Shown: one piece after another, positions 1-7,600 of the stretch
Numbering within the stretch: position 1 is the stretch's first letter
How the letters are laid out: each line of letters starts with the position of its first letter
Assembly: GCA_050331095.1 (NCBI GenBank)
Contig: JBHJHE010000022.1
Span: 62,001-126,000 of the forward strand
Direction of reading: 5' to 3'
Length of the DNA: 64,000 bases
DNA from: MED-G105 sp050331095
GTDB lineage: Bacteria; Pseudomonadota; Alphaproteobacteria; Caulobacterales; Parvularculaceae
Translations under genes and position numbers: made by a program
The notes under the pieces: model-generated
What the model was told of the DNA's origin: nothing
Databases searched by the model: none
Seen by the model: the letters and a program-made list of their open reading frames with translations, nothing else

Positions 1-78
1 GGCGCCGAAAACGAAGGTGACGATCGCCAGGGCGGCGATAAAGCTCATCAACGTGAAAACAGCCGGCGAGGCATCCAT
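1..78 (-). CDS. N-terminus of an unidentified membrane protein (cut by window edge)
   Basis: Only the first 26 codons are inside the window. They read from ATG at 78 toward position 1, with a good GGGAGAG ribosome binding site about 6 bases upstream. The peptide starts MDASPAVFTLMSFIAALAIV and is strongly hydrophobic, so it is a signal anchor or first membrane helix. Too little is present to name the family. The start and reading direction are well supported, the function is not. Confidence 0.55.
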   Translation of the reverse strand, partial: MDASPAVFTLMSFIAALAIVTFVFGA

Positions 79-142
79 GGCGCTCTCTCCCATGCGCTAC
101 GGAGCCGATTAGGAGCAGTTTTTCTAAAGTTCGCGTTGCATT

Positions 143-304
143 TTATGGTTGTCGATCGGTTTCCATATCGTCGCCAGGGCGAACGACCGCCGACGCGCGC
201 TCGCTCGCCCGGGCGGCGAGATACCCCGCGACGAGGGCGAGATCGGCGGCGAGAAAGCCGATGAGCATTGCGCCGGCGGGGCCTAGTTGAGGGAGTATCG
301 CCAT
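143..304 (-). CDS. Small single-pass membrane protein (53 aa), hypothetical
   Basis: An ORF of 53 codons runs from ATG at 304 to TAA at 143. It has a short polar start (MAILPQLGPAGAM), one hydrophobic helix of about 20 residues (LIGFLAADLALVAGYLAA) and a charged tail ending DDMETDRQP. This sharply divided composition looks like a real bitopic membrane protein, unlike the Arg-rich shadow frames around it. An internal ATG at 268 is an alternative start. No strong ribosome binding site is visible. If this ORF is not real, 79-547 is a 469-base stretch with nothing else I can identify. Confidence 0.4.
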   Translation of the reverse strand: MAILPQLGPAGAMLIGFLAADLALVAGYLAARASERASAVVRPGDDMETDRQP

Positions 305-547
305 ATCGTCGCCGGGCTCCGTTGCGGCGCCGCCTCAGCGCGCCTCGCAACGAAGATGGCGCGCGTCCGCTCTGGCGTCGACGCACATTGCGCGCGCGGC
401 CGTCCACAAGCGCGTGAGCCTCGCCGTGGGCGGGCGGCGCGCCTTTTGGGGGCGTTTCCAAGCCCCGGATTTGTCGTTAAGAATTAAAGAACGCGGAGGG
501 TTTTCCGCGTCGCGGGGCGGCGGATCGAATTGGGAGCGGGGGGGCGA

Positions 548-1831
548 ATGACGTCCGAAGTCGTATTGATGAACCGCCAGGCGGTCGCGATGGCGTCGGA
601 CAGCGCCGTGACGATCTCCGGCCACCAATACATCAAGACCTATCAATCAGTTGACAAACTGTTTCCGCTCTCCGACGGACAGCCCGTCGCAGTGATGATC
701 TATAATAATGCGGAAATCATGTCGACGCCGTGGGAGACGGTGATCTCGCTCTACCGCGAGGCGGCGCGCGGCCGCTCGCTCGACACGGTCGAGGCGTATG
801 CGGAAGACTTCATGGCTTTCGTTTCCGGCAATCCGGATCTTTTCCCGCGCGAAGCGCAAGACACGGAGTACTTCAAGCTCGTCGCCGTCGTCTTCATGCA
901 GATCGCCGAGGACTTTGACGATCAGGTCGCCACGTTCCAGCAGAACAATGGCGGGCGCGTGCGCGAGCACTTAAGCGCGATCTTCGAGTTCGTCGTCAAC
1001 CAGTTTCATCTGAGCTACCAGAAGTTCCCGGACGACAGTCCGCGCCCTGACCTGCCGTGCTTCCCGGCCGGGCTCGGCGAACAACTGCGCCGGCGATACG
1101 GCGCGGAGATCGAGCAATTGATCGACAGCCTCGTTTCGGCGGTGAAGTCCGACTACGGCGCGATCGAGGTCTCCGAACCGACCCGCCAGCTCCTGCGGGA
1201 GATCGCCGTTCTCGCCGCGACGAGGGACGCGTTTTTCGAGCACTACACGGGGCTCGTGTTCGCCGGCTTCGGCGCCCGCCAGAAGTTTCCGTCGATGCGC
1301 TCCTACCTCACGTCGAACGTCATTCTGGGCGCTTTGAAGCGCAAGGGCGACCGCGGGTCGGACATGACGGCGGACGGAGGGCCCGTCGTGCAACCCTTTG
1401 CGCAGGACCGCATGATCAAGACGTTCCTCACGGGCATGGACGACTATTTGCGACGCTTTCTGTATGCGGAGATCTTGAAGCTGTCGGTGGGAATCACGGG
1501 CGACGTCATCCGCAACGCGCCGAGCCTTAGCGACGCGCAGCGTAAAGACCTTTTCCGCGATTACTCCGAGGGCAATCTGCGCCACGCGCTGCGGGATTTC
1601 TTCAAGTCGATCCAGGCCTATCAGTACGCCGTGCACACGCGGCCGATTTTTCGGGCGATCGGATCGCTGCCGAAGCGCGAGCTCGGCGAAACCGCCGCCT
1701 CGCTGATCAAACTCAACAGCTTCCAGCAAAAAGTCATGCACGCGATCGAAACCGCCGGCGGGCCGATCGACGTCGCCGTCATCACCCGGAACGGCGGCCT
1801 TGAGATGCGCCGCGACAAGCCCGACCTTTAG
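548..1831 (+). CDS. Proteasome-like (Ntn hydrolase fold) protein of unknown function, 427 aa
   Basis: ATG at 548 is chosen over an upstream TTG at 530 because a GGAGCGGGGG ribosome binding site precedes it. The N-terminus reads MTSEVVLMNRQAVAMASDSA, then VT. This is the strand pattern of proteasome/HslV beta subunits. If the initiator Met is removed, Thr becomes residue 1 and the Asp of SDSAVT becomes residue 17, the spacing of the catalytic Thr1/Asp17 pair; Lys29 and Lys36 are candidates for the Lys33 role. DKLFPLS and PVAVMIYNNAE follow as the next strands. The remaining 330 or so residues look mostly helical and match nothing I recognise. I recall widespread uncharacterised proteins with the same start, but I cannot name the family. 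The 160-aa gene at 1860 follows 28 bases later and is probably co-transcribed. Confidence 0.6.
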   Translation: MTSEVVLMNRQAVAMASDSAVTISGHQYIKTYQSVDKLFPLSDGQPVAVMIYNNAEIMSTPWETVISLYREAARGRSLDTVEAYAEDFMAFVSGNPDLFPREAQDTEYFKLVAVVFMQIAEDFDDQVATFQQNNGGRVREHLSAIFEFVVNQFHLSYQKFPDDSPRPDLPCFPAGLGEQLRRRYGAEIEQLIDSLVSAVKSDYGAIEVSEPTRQLLREIAVLAATRDAFFEHYTGLVFAGFGARQKFPSMRSYLTSNVILGALKRKGDRGSDMTADGGPVVQPFAQDRMIKTFLTGMDDYLRRFLYAEILKLSVGITGDVIRNAPSLSDAQRKDLFRDYSEGNLRHALRDFFKSIQAYQYAVHTRPIFRAIGSLPKRELGETAASLIKLNSFQQKVMHAIETAGGPIDVAVITRNGGLEMRRDKPDL

Positions 1832-1859
1832 GAAGCGCCAGCGAGCGGAGTTTCAGCCA

Positions 1860-2342
1860 ATGTCCGACCGGCTAAAGGAAATCTGGAGCGCTTTCGAACG
1901 CCGCACGACGCGCGAGCTCGTCGGCCGTGGCGTTGAAGGCATGGAGGCGCCGTCGCGCCACGCGCGCGACGCGGATCTGGAAGACCTGTTGCCGCTTGAC
2001 TATGCGCCGCCGGCCGAGGCGGCCTTCGCCGCGCTGCGCGCGCAATTGAAGACGGCCGAGGCGCGGGCGAACCGCAACGCGCGGCGCAAATCGGCGCGCG
2101 GCGTCGACGGCGCGGCGCGGGCGGGGTTCGCCGTCGACCCGCCGCCGGGACCGCTCGCCACTGATTTAAGCGCTGATATGGCCGGCCACATCGGCGCGCC
2201 GGAAGGCGCGATCGACATGATAAGAGGCCTGCGCGCGACGGAGATGCGCACGGACCGCGTGACGCCGACCTACGCCGCCTACGCCGCATCGGCGAAAGCC
2301 GCCGGCAAGAAGAAGCGCCGTAAGTTTTTGGGTCTCTTCTAA
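1860..2342 (+). CDS. Hypothetical protein (160 aa), probable partner of the Ntn-hydrolase-like gene
   Basis: ATG at 1860 has a GCGGAG ribosome binding site about 9 bases upstream and lies 28 bases after the stop of the proteasome-like gene, so the two probably form an operon. The product is charged and Ala/Arg-rich, with a helical start (SDRLKEIWSAFERRTTRE) and a very basic end (GKKKRRKFLGLF). There is no signal peptide or membrane segment, so it is likely cytosolic. The basic tail could bind nucleic acid or membrane. I recognise no domain; the gene assignment rests on the ribosome binding site, spacing and frame. Confidence 0.6.
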   Translation: MSDRLKEIWSAFERRTTRELVGRGVEGMEAPSRHARDADLEDLLPLDYAPPAEAAFAALRAQLKTAEARANRNARRKSARGVDGAARAGFAVDPPPGPLATDLSADMAGHIGAPEGAIDMIRGLRATEMRTDRVTPTYAAYAASAKAAGKKKRRKFLGLF

Positions 2343-2345
2343 ACG

Positions 2346-2378
2346 AAAAAGGCCGGCGCGAGGGTTTCAGCGCCGGCC
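2346..2378 (-). terminator. Intrinsic terminator for the DUF302 gene
   Basis: A perfect 9-bp stem (GGCCGGCGC / GCGCCGGCC) with a 10-base loop lies at 2351-2378. On the minus strand it is followed at once by TTTTT (2350-2346). It sits about 58 bases beyond the stop of the minus-strand gene at 2436-2963. The hairpin could also slow plus-strand transcription leaving 1860-2342, but the T-run is only on the minus strand. Confidence 0.75.
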
Positions 2379-2435
2379 CGTCATTCGTTTCGCCCCCGGC
2401 GCGGGTTATCCGCGTGCGGACGACAATCCGCTCGG

Positions 2436-2963
2436 TCAGTTGGCGGCGCCGGCTTCCGCGGCGATCCCCGCAAGCGCGCCGGCGATGTTGCCCGCCCGCG
2501 TCGCCTGGTCGCTCGCGCCGTGCTCGGCGACGACGCGCTCGATGTCGATGACGGCGATTGCGACGTCGCCGTTCGCTTTTTCGAAGACGAGCGCTTTCAG
2601 CGGCAGCGCGGCGCCGAGCGTCTGCGCCGACTGCATCAGCGGCGTGCCGCCCCGCGGGTTGCCGAAGATCAACAGCGTCGTCGGCCGCAGGGTTTCGTCG
2701 ATCGACGCAGCGCCAGCGGCGTGGTCGATTTCGGCGAACGTTTTGAGGCCGCGCTTCTCGACCGCCGCTTTCAGTTGCGACAGGGTGGTTTCAAAGTCGA
2801 CGGCGCTCGCCGTTTCGACGATCGCCGGCCCGACCGGCGCGGCGCCGGCAACGTCCGCGGCCGCAGCCTTCTCACCCATCGCGTTCGCGCCGGCGGCGCC
2901 GAGAACGGCCGCGCCAGCGACGGCGGCCAGCGCCGCAGCGCCGAGCCCAAAGAAATTCGTCAT
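2436..2963 (-). CDS. DUF302 family exported protein (175 aa)
   Basis: ATG at 2963 is preferred to an in-frame start 9 codons upstream because GGGAG lies 8 bases before it. The first 28 residues (MTNFFGLGAAALAAVAGAAV, then LGAAGANA) look like a signal peptide, so the product is probably periplasmic. The rest matches the DUF302 (TT1751-like) pattern: KRGLKTFAEIDHAAGAAS, then LRPTTLLIFGNPRGGTPLMQ, then LPLKALVFEKANGDVAIAV. DUF302 proteins are small alpha/beta proteins of unknown biochemical role. The gene stands alone between a terminator and repeat copy A. Confidence 0.8.
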   Translation of the reverse strand: MTNFFGLGAAALAAVAGAAVLGAAGANAMGEKAAAADVAGAAPVGPAIVETASAVDFETTLSQLKAAVEKRGLKTFAEIDHAAGAASIDETLRPTTLLIFGNPRGGTPLMQSAQTLGAALPLKALVFEKANGDVAIAVIDIERVVAEHGASDQATRAGNIAGALAGIAAEAGAAN

Positions 2964-3082
2964 GAGGTTTCTCCCACATTGATGCGTCAATTCGCGCGCG
3001 GACCGTGCCGATTTCGGCCGACGCGATCAACCGCACGAGCGGTGAAAAGGGCGTGATGGGAGCGTTCGCCGCCCGTTCGTCG

Positions 3083-3189
3083 CTAGAGCGCCGGGCGTTC
3101 AGCTTGGACCGGGCGAAGACCGTTTCAGGCGCTCAAACCCTAGAATCTAGAGCATCCAACTGATTCAATCAGAAAACGTTATACTCTAG
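3083..3189 (+). repeat. 107-bp two-hairpin interspersed repeat, copy A
   Basis: This copy begins CTAGAGCGCCGGGCGTTCAG and ends TTATACTCTAG. The first half can pair GAGCGCC with GGCGCTC about 37 bases on. The second half is a near-palindrome with CTGATT/AATCAG at its centre. The right-hand CTCTAG supplies the TAG stop (3188-3186) of the minus-strand patatin gene. This is the only copy lying between tandem rather than convergent genes. Confidence 0.9.
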
Positions 3190-4142
3190 TCGCCCAGGAG
3201 CGCGCGGAGTTCATCCGCCTTCGCCAACAACGCTGCGCGGCCGACGTCGACAAAGTGGTCGGCGCGGTCGAAGGCGTTGGGGAGCGCGTCGCGCATGTCC
3301 GGCGTCAAGCAGATGTCGGGCGGCTCGAACCCGCGCCGCGCCCGACCGAGATGCATCTGGAAGATGTCGACCGCCGCGAAGGCGGTTTCGAAGAGCTGCG
3401 GTTTCGCGAGCTGGCGGGCCCGGGCGAAGGCCATCTCTTCGTCGATGCGCGCGCGCGTGTCCTGGATGAAGCCGACGACGGCGTCGGTGACGCGCTGCGC
3501 CACGGGCGCCGCCTCGTCCTCGCCGGTCACCTTGGGCAGGCGCGCGTCCGGCCTCAGCGCCGGAAGGTTCGTAGACGGTTTGAAGCGGTCGAGCGTGAAG
3601 GCGACGTCGGTGAGGTCGACGGCGACGACGACGTCGGCGCCGAGATGGCGCGCGAGCGACACCGGAACCGGGTTCGAGAGGGCGCCGTCGGCGAGCCATT
3701 GCCCGCCGCGCTCCACCGACTGGAGGAGGACGGGGATCGCGCTCGACGCCCGCGTCGCCTCGAGGAGCGAGCCCTCCGTCAGCCAAACCTCCTCGCCGTC
3801 GCCAAGGTCCGTCGCGACGGCGCCGAAGCGCGCGGGCAACTCGGCGATGTCCTTGTCGTAGGCCGCGAAGGCCTCGAAGGCGGGACGCGAGTCGATGAGG
3901 CCGCCGCGGGCGATGTTCACGGAGAAGTTCGACAACGCCGACAGCGGGCTCAACTCGCGGGCCCAGGCGGCGAAAGCGTCGAGCGCGTCGGCGAGATAGG
4001 CGCCGCCGACGAGGGCGCCCGCCGATGTGCCGGCGATCACGTCCGGCTTCAAATTCAGTTCTTCGAGGCCCTTGAGCACGCCCACATGGGCCCAGCCGCG
4101 CGCTGCGCCGGAGCCGAGCGCCAACCCCAGTTTTTTCGCCAT
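3186..4142 (-). CDS. Patatin-like phospholipase, RssA/NTE family (318 aa)
   Basis: This is a serine lipid acyl hydrolase of the bacterial patatin family. The oxyanion-hole loop GSGAARG is at residues 10-16, the nucleophile elbow GTSAG has Ser40, and the dyad Asp is Asp152 in DGALSNP. These give the complete Ser-Asp dyad. There is no signal peptide, so it is probably cytosolic or membrane-associated, like the RssA-type proteins it resembles. The substrate cannot be read from the sequence. Its TAG stop lies in the terminal CTAG of repeat copy A. It is transcribed divergently from flgB. Confidence 0.88.
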   Translation of the reverse strand: MAKKLGLALGSGAARGWAHVGVLKGLEELNLKPDVIAGTSAGALVGGAYLADALDAFAAWARELSPLSALSNFSVNIARGGLIDSRPAFEAFAAYDKDIAELPARFGAVATDLGDGEEVWLTEGSLLEATRASSAIPVLLQSVERGGQWLADGALSNPVPVSLARHLGADVVVAVDLTDVAFTLDRFKPSTNLPALRPDARLPKVTGEDEAAPVAQRVTDAVVGFIQDTRARIDEEMAFARARQLAKPQLFETAFAAVDIFQMHLGRARRGFEPPDICLTPDMRDALPNAFDRADHFVDVGRAALLAKADELRALLGD

Positions 4143-4188
4143 CTTGCCGGTCCTCGCTTACCCGACGGCGTACGGCGCCGCCCGCGTC

Positions 4189-4203
4189 GTAACGACGGCT
4201 TAA
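4189..4203 (+). promoter_or_regulatory. Candidate CtrA box upstream of flgB
   Basis: GTAA, 7 bases, TTAA, followed by CCAT, differs by one base from the TTAA-N7-TTAA CtrA consensus and contains the TTAACCAT half-site 8-mer. It lies 66 bases before the flgB start and 47 bases before the divergent patatin start. CtrA is known to control early flagellar genes in Caulobacter, and cckA, which activates CtrA there, is in this window. The assignment is by pattern only. Confidence 0.5.
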
Positions 4204-4268
4204 CCATGGCGCGCGATCTTCGAAACCGCCTGGCGCGACCGCGCCCGGAGATTTGAGGGTCCGGTCAA

Positions 4269-4649
4269 TTGGACAGCCAGAACGCCTCTCTGCTTGCGAG
4301 CCTCGCCGATCGGATGCGCTTCCTCAGCGCGCGAACGGCGACGATCGCCCATAATCTCGCGAACGCCGACACGCCGAACTTCACTCCGAGCGACGTCTCG
4401 CCCGGGCGGCCGCGCGTCGGCGTCGCCTTGAGAACCAGCGACCCGCGCCACCTGACGACCCCGCGAGAGGCCGAACGGTTCGATCGCCGGCCGGCGCCCG
4501 ACGGCGACGCGTCGCTCACCGGCAATCGGGTTTCGCTCGAAACGCAAATGCTCAAACTCTCGTCGACGCGCATGCAGCACGGCCTCGCCGCGCGGGTCTA
4601 CGAGAAGACCGTCGATCTTCTGCGCCTCGCGGCGAACGACGGCCGCTGA
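4269..4649 (+). CDS. flgB: Flagellar basal-body proximal rod protein FlgB (126 aa)
   Basis: FlgB forms part of the rod that crosses the periplasm in the flagellar basal body. The typical rod-protein N-terminus is present (ARTATIAHNLANADTPNF), with the short FlgB length and a C-terminal helix (LAARVYEKTVDLLRLAAN). The start is TTG with GAGGG upstream; no ATG fits the conserved N-terminus. flgC follows 21 bases later and fliE after that, the usual flgB-flgC-fliE order. A candidate CtrA box lies 66 bases upstream. Confidence 0.93.
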   Translation: MDSQNASLLASLADRMRFLSARTATIAHNLANADTPNFTPSDVSPGRPRVGVALRTSDPRHLTTPREAERFDRRPAPDGDASLTGNRVSLETQMLKLSSTRMQHGLAARVYEKTVDLLRLAANDGR

Positions 4650-4670
4650 CGAAAATAGGGAGCGCGCGCC

Positions 4671-5081
4671 ATGGACGATCTCGCCAGCGCCATTCAGGCG
4701 TCCGCCGCCGGCCTTCGCGCCCAGTCCGGGCGTTTGCGCGTCACTGCCGAGAACATCGCGAACGCCCAGTCGACCGGGTCGACGCCGGGGGCCGACCCCT
4801 ATCGTCGCCAGGTCCCGATCTTCGATTCCGCGTTCGACCGCGCGCTTGGCGCGGAGGTCGTCCGCCTGCGGGGCGTCCGACCCGACCCAACGCCTTTCGA
4901 GTTGCGGTTCGACCCGGGCCATCCGGCGGCGGACGCCGAGGGCTACGTCAAGTTGCCCAACGTCAATGCGCTCGTCGAAATGATGGACCTGCGAGAGGCG
5001 CAGCGGTCTTACGAGGCCAATCTCGGCGTCGTCGATGCGGCGCGCGCGATGGCTGGCGCGACGCTGCGGATCCTGGGGTAA
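4671..5081 (+). CDS. flgC: Flagellar basal-body rod protein FlgC (136 aa)
   Basis: FlgC is a proximal rod subunit next to FlgB. The N-terminal rod motif is clear (RLRVTAENIANAQSTGSTPG), as is the FlgC C-terminal block (VKLPNVNALVEMMDLREAQR, then SYEANLGVVDAARAM). The ribosome binding site GGGAGC precedes ATG at 4671. Second gene of the flgB-flgC-fliE operon. Confidence 0.95.
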   Translation: MDDLASAIQASAAGLRAQSGRLRVTAENIANAQSTGSTPGADPYRRQVPIFDSAFDRALGAEVVRLRGVRPDPTPFELRFDPGHPAADAEGYVKLPNVNALVEMMDLREAQRSYEANLGVVDAARAMAGATLRILG

Positions 5082-5085
5082 GCTG

Positions 5086-5397
5086 ATGGATCTGACCGCT
5101 TTACGCGCCGCCGAAGCCTACGCCCAGGAGGCGAGAACGGCCGTCGAGCCCGCCGCGTCTGCGGCCGCGGAAACGCCGCGAGCCGATTTCGGCGCGCTCG
5201 CGGCCGAGGCGGCCGGCGAGGTCGAGGCCGCGGTGCGCGCCGGCGAGGCGGCCGGCCAGGCCGTGGCGCGCGGCGAGGGCGATCTTGTCGACGTCGTCAC
5301 CGCCGTCTCCGCCGCGGAGGTCTCGCTCCAGGCGGCCGTGGCGGTGCGCAACCGCGTCATCGAGGCTTACCAGGAAATCCTCCGAATGCCGATCTGA
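5086..5397 (+). CDS. fliE: Flagellar hook-basal body protein FliE (103 aa)
   Basis: FliE joins the MS ring to the rod and sits next to the export gate. ATG at 5086 is 4 bases after the flgC stop, so translation is probably coupled. The conserved C-terminal half is present (DLVDVVTAVSAAEVSLQAAV, then RNRVIEAYQEILRMPI). The first half is Ala/Glu-rich and variable, as is usual for FliE. Last gene of the operon; repeat copy B follows 10 bases after its stop. Confidence 0.92.
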   Translation: MDLTALRAAEAYAQEARTAVEPAASAAAETPRADFGALAAEAAGEVEAAVRAGEAAGQAVARGEGDLVDVVTAVSAAEVSLQAAVAVRNRVIEAYQEILRMPI

Positions 5398-5407
5398 TTG
5401 ATCGCCG

Positions 5408-5514
5408 CTAGAGCATCACGTTTTCTGATTGAATCAGTCGGATGCTCTAGATTCTTGGGTTTGAGCGCCTGAAACGGTCTTCGCCCGATCCAAGCTGAAC
5501 GCCCGGCGCTCTAG
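5408..5514 (-). repeat. 107-bp two-hairpin interspersed repeat, copy B
   Basis: In reverse orientation this copy matches copy A at nearly every position (minus strand begins CTAGAGCGCCGGGCGTTCAG). It fills the gap between the convergent fliE and histidine kinase genes. Its CTAG end at 5511-5514 supplies the TAG stop (5513-5511) of the kinase gene. Confidence 0.92.
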
Positions 5515-7514
5515 CTCGCCGCTTTCGTCGCGTCGCCCGGCGCCGCGCGGACCAGCGAAAACTTGAAATGCGCGCCCTCTCCCGGGGTCGATTCCACCCA
5601 GATATCGCCGCCAAGGGTCTCCACCGCCTTGCGGCAAATGGCGAGGCCGATCCCCGTGCCCTCGGCCGCCGAGCGGCCGCCGAGCCGCACGAGCGGTTCG
5701 AACACCCGCGACAGATGTTCCGGCTCGATGCCGACGCCATTGTCCTTCACGCCGAGAACGACGCGGCCGCCGTCTTCTTCCGCCGTGAACGACAGGCGCA
5801 GCGGCTCGTCCGGTTTCGCGAATCGACGGGCGTTGCCGATGAGGTTCTGATAGATCTGCATCAGGAGCGTTCTCTCGGCGAGAACGAACGGCAGATCGTC
5901 GAACGCGAGCGACCGGCCGTCCGGACCCTCCTCGACGCCCACGTTCTGCAAGGCGACGTCGATCGCCTCGCGCGGGTCGAGGGGCGTTGCGTCGATGCGG
6001 ATCGCGTCGAGTTTGGCGAGCCCCAGAATGTCTTTGACGAGTTGCTGCATCCGCTTGGCGGAGGTCTTGATCGTGTTCAAGTCGGCGATGGACTTCTCGG
6101 GAATCTTGTCTCCGAGCCCGCGCTCGAGAAAGTCGCTGAAAATCACGATGCGCCGCAGCGGCTCCTGCAGGTCGTGCGAGGCGACGCGCGCGAATTGTTC
6201 GAGGTCGACGTTGGAGCGACGCAACTCCTCGCGGGCGCGCACGAGTTCGGTGATGTCGGTCGACGCGACGAACAGATACCGCTCGCCGCTGATTGGATCC
6301 GTGTACGGTACTTTATTGGTGCTGACCCAGCCCTTCTCGCCGTCCCGCGGCGTATACTCCTCTATAATGCCGACGCGCTCTTCGCCGGACGCGAACACCG
6401 AGAGGTCGTCTTCATGATACTTCGCCGCCATCTCCGGAAACAGGTCATACGTGTCCGCACCCGTAGCTTCGTCGATCGTCAGCCCCATTGACGCGGCGGC
6501 CGGGCCGTTGAGCCTCAGGATCGTGTTCTTGTCGTCCTTTAGCCAGATGCGCACGGGCGCGTTGTTGAAGACGAGCTGAAGCTCGTTCTTCTGCCGGCGG
6601 AGCTCTTCAGCTTGCTCGAGCGCGAGCTTCTCCGCGTTCTTGATCTTGCCGACGTCGATGTGCGTGCCGGACATCCGCACCGGCCGGCCGTTTTCGTCGC
6701 GAACGGCCGCGCCGAAAGCCTCGATCCAGACGTAGTCGTCGTTATTCGTTCTCATGCGAAACGTCGGGTTGTAGGGTCGGTCTTCCTCGAGGTGCCGGCG
6801 CAGCGCCTCCATCGCCGACGGCTTGTCGTCCGGGTGCAGGCGGTCCTCCCAGGCCTCGAGCGAGAACGCGACGTCGCCCGGTTCGCAACCGATCAGCGCC
6901 AGCCATTCGTCCGAGAACCAGACCTCGCCGGTGACGATGTTCCAGTCCCACATGCCGACGCCGCCGCCCCGGACGGCGAGGGACAGTCGCTCCTCGGACG
7001 TCGAGAGGCGCTTGGCGAGCGCGCTCGACTCACGGTGAAGGCGTTCCAGCTGAAGGTTCTGGGTCCGGAGCGTCGCCTCGGTCGTCCGGCGGGCGGCGAT
7101 TTCGTCGCGCAGGCGTTCGTTCGCTTCGCGAAGCGACGCGATCGAGGGCGCCGCGATCAGCTGCGGCATGAGACGCCAGACGGCGATCGCAGTCAGGATC
7201 GAGACGAGCGCCGTCGCCGACTTCAATACGCCGTGCTCTAGGTATGTCGGCCGCCAGATCGTGTAGATGGCGACGAAGTGAGTGAGGCCGCAAAGAACGA
7301 TAAAGGTGACGAAGAGGTGGATCGCGCCGTTGAGGCCGATGTCGGGCCGTTTTCGCGCAAAGTAGAAAAGCGCCGCCGGGATCGTCATGTAGGCGAGGCC
7401 GATCGCCGCGTCGCTTGCGACATGCGTCCAGAGAATGTGCGGCAACCACAGATAACAATGCCCATGGGGCATGAAGGCGTCATTGGCGAACAGTACGGCC
7501 AGCGCGTCGAACAT
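5511..7514 (-). CDS. Sensor histidine kinase with ethylene-receptor (ETR1)-like membrane domain, two PAS domains (667 aa)
   Basis: Residues 15-118 form a three-helix membrane domain of the ETR1 type. With a constant offset of 10 it keeps the ETR1 ligand-site residues: Asp35 (Asp25), Tyr42 (Tyr32), Ile45-Pro46 (Ile35-Pro36), Ile72 (Ile62), and the copper ligands Cys75 and His79 (Cys65, His69) in IVLCGLTH. A coiled coil (about 126-175), a PAS domain (about 176-292) and a second PAS (about 310-428) follow. The HisKA phosphorylation site is His447 in FARVASHDLQEP. The ATPase domain has its N-box at Asn557/Asn561 and DNGVGI at 591-596. There is no receiver domain, so it needs a separate response regulator, which is not adjacent. 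Domain order resembles cyanobacterial ethylene receptors. Its TAG stop is in repeat copy B. Confidence 0.88.
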   Translation of the reverse strand: MFDALAVLFANDAFMPHGHCYLWLPHILWTHVASDAAIGLAYMTIPAALFYFARKRPDIGLNGAIHLFVTFIVLCGLTHFVAIYTIWRPTYLEHGVLKSATALVSILTAIAVWRLMPQLIAAPSIASLREANERLRDEIAARRTTEATLRTQNLQLERLHRESSALAKRLSTSEERLSLAVRGGGVGMWDWNIVTGEVWFSDEWLALIGCEPGDVAFSLEAWEDRLHPDDKPSAMEALRRHLEEDRPYNPTFRMRTNNDDYVWIEAFGAAVRDENGRPVRMSGTHIDVGKIKNAEKLALEQAEELRRQKNELQLVFNNAPVRIWLKDDKNTILRLNGPAAASMGLTIDEATGADTYDLFPEMAAKYHEDDLSVFASGEERVGIIEEYTPRDGEKGWVSTNKVPYTDPISGERYLFVASTDITELVRAREELRRSNVDLEQFARVASHDLQEPLRRIVIFSDFLERGLGDKIPEKSIADLNTIKTSAKRMQQLVKDILGLAKLDAIRIDATPLDPREAIDVALQNVGVEEGPDGRSLAFDDLPFVLAERTLLMQIYQNLIGNARRFAKPDEPLRLSFTAEEDGGRVVLGVKDNGVGIEPEHLSRVFEPLVRLGGRSAAEGTGIGLAICRKAVETLGGDIWVESTPGEGAHFKFSLVRAAPGDATKAAS

Positions 7515-7600
7515 GGCGAGATCCTAATTCTGCGGCCGGCGCGGCCGCCGGCGACTGGAGGCTCGCCTATTTAAGTTGATTTGCGCTGTCGGCTCACGCG

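Noticed and set aside
3083..3189. Repeat read as a small protein (frames give SLDRAKTVSGA-type peptides)
   Set aside because: The frame is not kept open across copies and the conserved feature is the inverted-repeat structure.
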